From NCBI GenBank assembly GCA_902542975.1, contig CACBWM010000002.1, forward strand, positions 1-64,000: DNA of 64,000 nucleotides, in the 5' to 3' direction. Below, piece by piece: positions 57,839 to 64,000 of the stretch. Numbering within the stretch: position 1 is the stretch's first letter; each line of letters opens with the position of its first letter. The stretch is from an uncultured Pelagibacteraceae bacterium. Its GTDB lineage: Bacteria > Pseudomonadota > Alphaproteobacteria > Pelagibacterales > Pelagibacteraceae. The notes under the pieces are model-generated. The model did not search any database, was not told the DNA's origin, and saw only the letters and a list, made by a program, of their open reading frames with translations. The translations under genes and the position numbers were made by a program.

Positions 57839-59676
57839 TGTTTAAAGGCAATTTTATTGACAACCTACCAAAAATTTACGGGACATATACTGGGGGCTTC
57901 TTCATATTCATCATTTTGATGGCAATAGCAGAGCAAGCAGGTATGACCGCTAAAACAATTGGTATTTTGTTTGTCGCATTTACAGTTTGTATATATGCCA
58001 TAATTGGATATTTATCTAGAACTGTACAGGTCGATGCTTATTATGTTGCTGGAAGACAGGTACCAACAGTATTTAACGGAATGGCAACTGCAGCTGACTG
58101 GATGTCAGGTGCTTCATTCGTTGCAATGGCTGGTGGTATTTACTTTGGTGGTTATACTTATATGGCTTTCTTAGTCGGATGGACTGGGGGATACGTTTTA
58201 GTATCATCACTTTTAGCACCATACTTAAGAAAATTTGGATGTTATACTGTGCCAGATTTCATTGGAACAAGATATGGCGGAAACTTCGCAAGGTTCTGTG
58301 CCGTAGTTGTTTTAACATTGGCATCTTTCACTTATGTAACAGCTCAAATTAACGCAACAGGAACAATCGCATCAAGAGCACTAAGTATTCCATTTGAATT
58401 AGGAGTTTGGGTTGGACTAGTAAGTATTTTACTTTGTTCAATGCTAGGCGGAATGAGAGCAGTAACTTGGACACAGGTTGCTCAATACATAGTATTGATT
58501 ATTGCTTATCTAATTCCAGTATTCTGGATTAGTAACAAATCAGGATTTGGTTTCTTTCCACACTTTATGTTAGGTGAGGAAGTAGCTAGATTAGGTGCAC
58601 TTGAATCGCAATTTGGATTAGTTAAAAATGCTGCTGCAGATATTAAAGCTGCAGGTGTACCAGGTGGTCTAAAATCTATCGCTGTGTCACACGCAGGTGT
58701 GCCAGAAGGTGGAATGGCTGCATGGAAATTTATTTCATTAGCACTATGTATGATGGTAGGAACAGCTTCTTTACCACACATTTTAATGAGATACTTCACT
58801 ACTCCAAGTGTTAAAGCTGCAAGAAAATCAGTGGCATGGTCACTGTTCTTTATTGCATTGCTTTATACTTCAGCACCAATGCTTGCAACATTATCCAAAA
58901 TCTCACTAATTGATCCAAACTTACCAACAGGTATTATTGGAAAACCAATTGCTGAAATTATGCAAATTGAGTGGGTAAATGCTTGGATTAATGTAAAACA
59001 AGCCTTCATAGCAGATTTTAACGGAGATGGTATTCTTCAGTTAAATGAATGGTTTATGAGAGGTGACGTAGTTGTACTAGCAACTCCTGAGGTTGCTGGA
59101 TTACCATACGTAATCTCTGGACTAGTTGCTGCAGGAGGAATGGCTGCTGCGATGTCAACTGCTGATGGTCTAATTCTTGCTATCGCTAACGCTTTATCAC
59201 ATGATATCTATTACAAAATCATTGATCCAAAAGCGGATGTAAGAAAAAGATTGTTAGTTGCTAGAGCACTTCTAATAGTTATTGGTGCTGCTGGAGCATA
59301 CATTGCATCGATGAGGATCACTAGTATCCTTGGTGCTGTTGCTTGGGCATTTGACTTTGCAATGTCAGGATTGTTTTTCCCATTAATACTTGGTGTATGG
59401 TGGAAGAGAGCAACAAGACAAGGAGCAATAGCAGGTATGATAGCAGGTCTTGCGTCAGGAACAGCTTATCTAATTTATGTGTATCCTAAATTTATGGGCA
59501 ATGCACCTTGGTTAGGTATTGACCATTTACGTTTCGGTATAATCGGAGCGTCAGTCTGTTTAGTTGTAATGGTTGTAGTAAGTTTAATGACTGAAGAACC
59601 AGACAAAGCTACACAACAAATGGTAGACGAAGTTCGTGTTCCGTCAGGTAAGACAATACTTGGTAAGCAACACTAA
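57838..59676 (+). CDS. Sodium/solute symporter (VC_2705/ActP-like, likely acetate or other carboxylate)
   Basis: SSS-family: AATAADWMSGASFVAMAGGIYFGG-type segment, ISGLVAAGGMAAAMSTADGLILAIANALSHDIY. Confidence 0.94.
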   Translation: MFKGNFIDNLPKIYGTYTGGFFIFIILMAIAEQAGMTAKTIGILFVAFTVCIYAIIGYLSRTVQVDAYYVAGRQVPTVFNGMATAADWMSGASFVAMAGGIYFGGYTYMAFLVGWTGGYVLVSSLLAPYLRKFGCYTVPDFIGTRYGGNFARFCAVVVLTLASFTYVTAQINATGTIASRALSIPFELGVWVGLVSILLCSMLGGMRAVTWTQVAQYIVLIIAYLIPVFWISNKSGFGFFPHFMLGEEVARLGALESQFGLVKNAAADIKAAGVPGGLKSIAVSHAGVPEGGMAAWKFISLALCMMVGTASLPHILMRYFTTPSVKAARKSVAWSLFFIALLYTSAPMLATLSKISLIDPNLPTGIIGKPIAEIMQIEWVNAWINVKQAFIADFNGDGILQLNEWFMRGDVVVLATPEVAGLPYVISGLVAAGGMAAAMSTADGLILAIANALSHDIYYKIIDPKADVRKRLLVARALLIVIGAAGAYIASMRITSILGAVAWAFDFAMSGLFFPLILGVWWKRATRQGAIAGMIAGLASGTAYLIYVYPKFMGNAPWLGIDHLRFGIIGASVCLVVMVVVSLMTEEPDKATQQMVDEVRVPSGKTILGKQH

Positions 59677-59688
59677 ATTAAACTTTTT

Positions 59689-59715
59689 GGGGGCGGTATC
59701 CGCCCCCATTTTTTT
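59689..59715 (+). terminator. Rho-independent terminator after symporter operon
   Basis: GGGGGCGG-TAT-CCGCCCCC followed by ATTTTTTT. Confidence 0.93.
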
Positions 59716-59722
59716 CAGATAA

Positions 59723-60058
59723 ATGCCTTTATATATTTTAGTAATAGACTACATTTTAGGTATCATAATGTGGACTTTAATTGGAAGATCTGCAATGAAT
59801 ATTTTTCAAAAAGAAGATTCTGAATTCTTTTTTATGAAAGTATTTGTGAAATACACAAATCCAATCATTAAAATTTTCAAATTCATAACGCCCAGCTTCA
59901 TTATAGGACCGTTAGTCCCACTTTATGTTGCATGGTTTTTTTACATAATTAGATTTTATTTAATGCCTTATTTGATGGGATATTCTGTGATGGGCATGCT
60001 TTCGTTTCCATTGGAAAGCGAAATAGCTGCAGAAATTTATAAAGTTTTTGGTAAATAA
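59723..60058 (+). CDS. Small membrane protein, YggT-like
   Basis: TM-rich ORF of 111 aa with FVKYTNPIIKIFKFITPSFIIGPLVPLYVAWFFYIIRFYL. Confidence 0.75.
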   Translation: MPLYILVIDYILGIIMWTLIGRSAMNIFQKEDSEFFFMKVFVKYTNPIIKIFKFITPSFIIGPLVPLYVAWFFYIIRFYLMPYLMGYSVMGMLSFPLESEIAAEIYKVFGK

Positions 60059-60105
60059 TAATTCAAATATAGTTATAAATTGATACTACTAGTTTTTAGT
60101 TATTA

Positions 60106-60765
60106 ATGAAAAAAATACAAATTTCACCCTCAATACTTTCTGCAGATTTTAGTCAGTTAGGTAATGAAATTAAAAGATTAGAAGAAAGCGGGGCAGACTT
60201 AATTCATGTAGATGTAATGGATGGTCATTTTGTTCCAAATATTACAATTGGACCTCCAGTAATAAAAACTCTTCGAAATTATACAAGTCTGCCTTTTGAT
60301 GTTCATTTGATGATTGCGCCAGTTCATAAATACATCAAAAATTTTGCTGAGGCAGGATCTGATATAATTACAATTCACCCTGAAGCTACTGATGATTTAA
60401 AAGAGTCAATAGAACTTATAAAACATTTTAAAAAAAAAGTTGGTGTTTCTCTAAATCCGAATACTGAAATAAACATTATAAAAAAATATTTAAATGAAAT
60501 TGACTTGGTTTTAATTATGAGTGTGTATCCAGGTTTTGGTGGTCAAAAATTCTTACCTGAAGTAATTGAAAAAATAAAAAATCTATACCAAATAAAGAAG
60601 GATAATAAATTTAAATTTGATATTGAAGTTGATGGTGGAATTAACTTCTCAAATTCAAAAGACGTAATATCAGCAGGAGCAAATATATTGGTATCAGGTA
60701 CAACAATATTTAAGGAAAATAATGGTGATATAAAAAAAAATATAGAAACTCTAAGATCAATGTAA
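60106..60765 (+). CDS. rpe: Ribulose-phosphate 3-epimerase
   Basis: SPSILSADFSQLG; DVMDGHFVPNITIGP; VYPGFGGQKF. Confidence 0.97.
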   Translation: MKKIQISPSILSADFSQLGNEIKRLEESGADLIHVDVMDGHFVPNITIGPPVIKTLRNYTSLPFDVHLMIAPVHKYIKNFAEAGSDIITIHPEATDDLKESIELIKHFKKKVGVSLNPNTEINIIKKYLNEIDLVLIMSVYPGFGGQKFLPEVIEKIKNLYQIKKDNKFKFDIEVDGGINFSNSKDVISAGANILVSGTTIFKENNGDIKKNIETLRSM

Positions 60766-60766
60766 A

Positions 60767-62392
60767 ATGTTTTTAAAAAATTCTTTAATTTTAATAAATG
60801 AATTTTTTTACTCCACTAAAAATCAAATAAGAAAACTATATTTAAAATCATCTATTTATAATAATAAAATTTCAAAAATTGAGATAAGTAACTTAACCTA
60901 CAAACCAAGCTTAAGTATTTTAAGTTGTTTAGTTAAATATGATAAAAAAAAGCTTAAAATTGAAGAACTAGTTGAAGATAACATTTGGGAAAATGAGTCT
61001 ATATACAGAGATACGTTCACTAAGCTGAATAATTTTTATTGGTTATTTAGTATTGATTTGAAATCTTCATCCAATATTACACAGTCAATTATTCATAAAT
61101 GGATTAGTAAAAATAAAAATTATAACTCATTAACTTGGCAAATTGATATTTTGTCAAAAAGAATAATATCGTGGATAGCAAATTCAAAATTAACATTTGA
61201 TGATGGTAAAATTGAATATAAAAAATTATTTAATTCCTCAGTAAATAAACAGATTAACCATTTGATTAATGAAATAAGCAAATCTGAATCTGTTGATGAC
61301 AAATTATTAGGTTGCACGGCAATATTAATCACTGGGTTATCCTATGAAAATGAAAAATTTTTAAATTATAGTTTAGAATTATTAAAAAAAATAGTTATTA
61401 CCTCATTTGATGATGAGTATTTTCCAAAAACAAGAAGTATTAGACAGCTAAATTTTTATTTAAAATATTTTGTGCTTGTTAGAGAATTATTGAAAGAGTC
61501 ATTTAACGAAATACCCGAGTATCTTGATGAAATAATATTCTATCTCGGCAAGTCTTACTCGACTTTCTCAAATCTTGGTCAAAGTTTATTATTCAATGGA
61601 AATCATGAAAACGATTTATACGAATTTAATAAATATTTGACATTTTTTAAATATAAATTTGAAAATTCAAATAATGAAGTTGGTGGATACGCTATTTTAA
61701 AAAATAAAAATTCTACTCTAGCAATGGATATTGGAAGCTCACCATCAAAAAACTTTTCAAATAATTATCAAAGTGGAGCTCTTTCTTTTGAATTTTTTTA
61801 CAAAGATAAAAAGTTGATTTCAAATTCTGGTTATTTTCAAGATTACAAACATAAGTTAAATTTAATTTCAAAATATAGTGCTGCTCATTCAACAGTTATA
61901 ATTGATAATCATTCAAGCTGCTCTTTTAAAAATAATAAAACTTTTAAAACATTAGAAAGTGGGCTGAAAACAAACGATAAAAAAATCATCAATGAAAAAA
62001 ATTATTGGTTAATAAAAGCGTCACACAATGGTTTTTTAAAAAAATTTGGAATAATTCATGAAAGATGTTTAGAATATTTTACAGAAAAAAATAAGTTGGT
62101 AGGTTTTGATAAATTAATATCAAAAAAGGTTTTAGAATCAAAAAAGTTTGAAATTAGGTTTCATATGGTACCAGGTATAAAATTAACAAAAACCTTAGAT
62201 AATAAAACTATACTCATCGAAATAGAAAATTCAGGTTGGAAATTTTCCTCAAATTGTGAAATTATTAATATTGAATCAGGTATATATTTCGGTATTAAAA
62301 ATCAATCTAGGGAAAATCAAAATATATGTTTATCTGGCGAAATAGAGGATATAAATCAGGAAATTAGATGGGAATTCGAAAAAATACAGTAA
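60767..62392 (+). CDS. Heparinase II/III family protein
   Basis: NSGYFQDY and SAAHSTVIIDNHSSC region; typical position upstream of purH in alphaproteobacteria. Confidence 0.85.
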   Translation: MFLKNSLILINEFFYSTKNQIRKLYLKSSIYNNKISKIEISNLTYKPSLSILSCLVKYDKKKLKIEELVEDNIWENESIYRDTFTKLNNFYWLFSIDLKSSSNITQSIIHKWISKNKNYNSLTWQIDILSKRIISWIANSKLTFDDGKIEYKKLFNSSVNKQINHLINEISKSESVDDKLLGCTAILITGLSYENEKFLNYSLELLKKIVITSFDDEYFPKTRSIRQLNFYLKYFVLVRELLKESFNEIPEYLDEIIFYLGKSYSTFSNLGQSLLFNGNHENDLYEFNKYLTFFKYKFENSNNEVGGYAILKNKNSTLAMDIGSSPSKNFSNNYQSGALSFEFFYKDKKLISNSGYFQDYKHKLNLISKYSAAHSTVIIDNHSSCSFKNNKTFKTLESGLKTNDKKIINEKNYWLIKASHNGFLKKFGIIHERCLEYFTEKNKLVGFDKLISKKVLESKKFEIRFHMVPGIKLTKTLDNKTILIEIENSGWKFSSNCEIINIESGIYFGIKNQSRENQNICLSGEIEDINQEIRWEFEKIQ

Positions 62393-63927
62393 AAATTAAG
62401 ACAGCCTTAATATCATTATCGGATAAATCAAATTTAAAACCATTATTAAATTTATTAAAAAAATATAAAATTAATATCATAAGCTCTGGAGGTACATTTA
62501 AACAAATCAAGAGTATGGGCTTTAAGTGCTTAGAAATATCTAAATTTACAAATTCTAAAGAAGTTTTAAATGGAAGAGTAAAAACTTTGCACCCAAAAAT
62601 TCACTCTGGTATTTTAAATATAAGAAAAAATAAAGAACACCAAAAACAAATGAAAATTAATAACTACAAAAATATAGACTTGGTTGTTGTGAATTTTTAT
62701 CCTTTTGAAGAAGTTTTAAAACAAAAAAAAAATCATAAAAATATTATTGAAAATATAGACATTGGAGGTCCAACAATGGTTAGGGCGGCAGCAAAAAATT
62801 ATAATGATGTAACGGTTATCTGTAACCCAAATCAATACAGCAAATTAATTGATAATCTAAAAGTCAACAATGGATCAACAAATTTAAGTTTTAGGGAAAA
62901 ACTTGCTGAAGATGCATTTATGGAAACAGCTTACTATGAGTCAAAAATTTTTAATTATTTCAATAAAAGATCAGAGAACCCTTTACCAAACAAAAATATT
63001 TTTTCAGGAAAATTAGTTGAAAAGACAAGATATGGAGAAAATCCTCATCAAAAAGCAGCAGTATACACACAAAATAATAACATAGATATTGTTCAACTCG
63101 GTGGAAAACAATTAAGTTATAACAACTATAATGATCTTTATTCAGCTCTTAATATATCAAAATCTTTACCAAAAGATAAAGGTGTTGCTATAATTAAGCA
63201 TGCTAATCCTTGTGGAGTTTCAATAAATTCAAGTAAGATCAAATCTTTTAGAGAAGCTTTAGAAAGTGACCCTGTTAGTGCTTATGGAGGAGTTGTATCA
63301 TGTAACTTTAAATTGAATATTGGTTTAGCAAAAGAAATTAGTAAAATTTTTTTTGAAGTGTTAATTGCAAATGGATTTGATAAAAAATCTATTAAGCTGT
63401 TAAAAAAGAAAAAAAATTTACGTATAATTGACTCAAGTAAAGTTGACAAAAATTTTAGAGTTAATTTTTTAAGTAAATTTAATTCTATTTTAGTTCAAGA
63501 TCAAGATAACTTGGTTTTTTCTAAAAAAGATTTTAAAATTGTATCAAAATTGAAACCTTCAAGTGAAACATTAAATAAACTTATTTTTGCATTCAATGTT
63601 TGTAGAAATGTAAAATCTAATGCAATAGTAATCACAAAAGAGTACAAAACAATAGGGATTGGTTCTGGTCAACCTAGTAGAATTGATAGTTGCAACATTG
63701 CTATAAATAAAATGAACAAATTTCAGAAATTTAAGGGTGAAAATAAATTGTTGGCAGCCTCTGATGCTTTTTTTCCATTTGTAGATGGCATAGAGAAACT
63801 AGTACAAGCAGGAATTTCAGCTGTTATCCAACCTTCGGGCTCTAAAAATGATAAAGAAATAATTAAATTTGCTAATCAGACAGGAACTATATTAGTTTTT
63901 TCTAAAACTCGGCATTTTAATCATTAG
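62368..63927 (+). CDS. purH: Bifunctional AICAR formyltransferase/IMP cyclohydrolase
   Basis: ALISLSDKSNLKPLL; NGRVKTLHPKIHSGIL; RYGENPHQKAAVY; KHANPCGV. Confidence 0.97.
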   Translation: MGIRKNTVKIKTALISLSDKSNLKPLLNLLKKYKINIISSGGTFKQIKSMGFKCLEISKFTNSKEVLNGRVKTLHPKIHSGILNIRKNKEHQKQMKINNYKNIDLVVVNFYPFEEVLKQKKNHKNIIENIDIGGPTMVRAAAKNYNDVTVICNPNQYSKLIDNLKVNNGSTNLSFREKLAEDAFMETAYYESKIFNYFNKRSENPLPNKNIFSGKLVEKTRYGENPHQKAAVYTQNNNIDIVQLGGKQLSYNNYNDLYSALNISKSLPKDKGVAIIKHANPCGVSINSSKIKSFREALESDPVSAYGGVVSCNFKLNIGLAKEISKIFFEVLIANGFDKKSIKLLKKKKNLRIIDSSKVDKNFRVNFLSKFNSILVQDQDNLVFSKKDFKIVSKLKPSSETLNKLIFAFNVCRNVKSNAIVITKEYKTIGIGSGQPSRIDSCNIAINKMNKFQKFKGENKLLAASDAFFPFVDGIEKLVQAGISAVIQPSGSKNDKEIIKFANQTGTILVFSKTRHFNH

Positions 63928-64000
63928 CTAGTTTATCTTGTCTATTTTAGCTGCAAGAATAAAATCGCTCTCAGCTAAACCCTTAATAGCATGTGTAAAT
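63928..64000 (-). CDS. Pterin-4a-carbinolamine dehydratase-like, C-terminal fragment (runs off window)
   Basis: Reverse-strand C terminus FTHAIKGLAESDFILAAKIDKIN*. Confidence 0.5.
   Translation of the reverse strand, partial: FTHAIKGLAESDFILAAKIDKIN

Noticed and set aside
1-64000. CRISPR arrays, tRNA/rRNA genes, IS elements, prophage or defence islands
   Set aside because: Scanned by eye on both strands; no repeat-spacer arrays, tRNA-like cloverleafs, transposases or integrases recognised.

Overview
AT-rich, very gene-dense bacterial chromosome segment. Gene content, gene order and codon bias look like a streamlined marine alphaproteobacterium of the SAR11/Pelagibacter type (inference from the sequence; no search was run). 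Main blocks: (1) rpsP-ffh / dapF-ftsY, with a structured RNA leader on ffh; (2) a cassette of GGT-like hydrolase, oxalyl-CoA-synthetase-like ligase and PanE-family reductase, resembling an oxamate/oxalate-to-glyoxylate route; (3) a TRAP transporter with an oversized DctQ and a DctM carrying a ~330 aa C-terminal extension; (4) an ABC transporter (two unequal ATPases) plus amidase, ADH, hydroxyacid dehydrogenase, FAD oxidase, aminotransferase and tandem lldD-type oxidases; (5) a cytochrome c maturation cluster (ccmC,D,E,F,G,H); (6) two unusual photolyase-family genes with a DUF2256 micro-ORF; (7) tesA/ybbA/ybbP, folD, hemC/hemD, tsaD, acs plus an acetate-type symporter, rpe, a heparinase-like gene and purH. 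I saw no tRNA, rRNA, IS element, prophage or CRISPR array. The strongest candidates for unusual biology are the oxalyl-CoA-like cassette, the ffh leader pseudoknot, the apparently circularly permuted photolyase, the second photolyase lacking the CxxC of its Fe-S site, the EF-hand loop in the symporter, and the fact that all eight convergent gene junctions have overlapping, abutting or nearly abutting stop codons.
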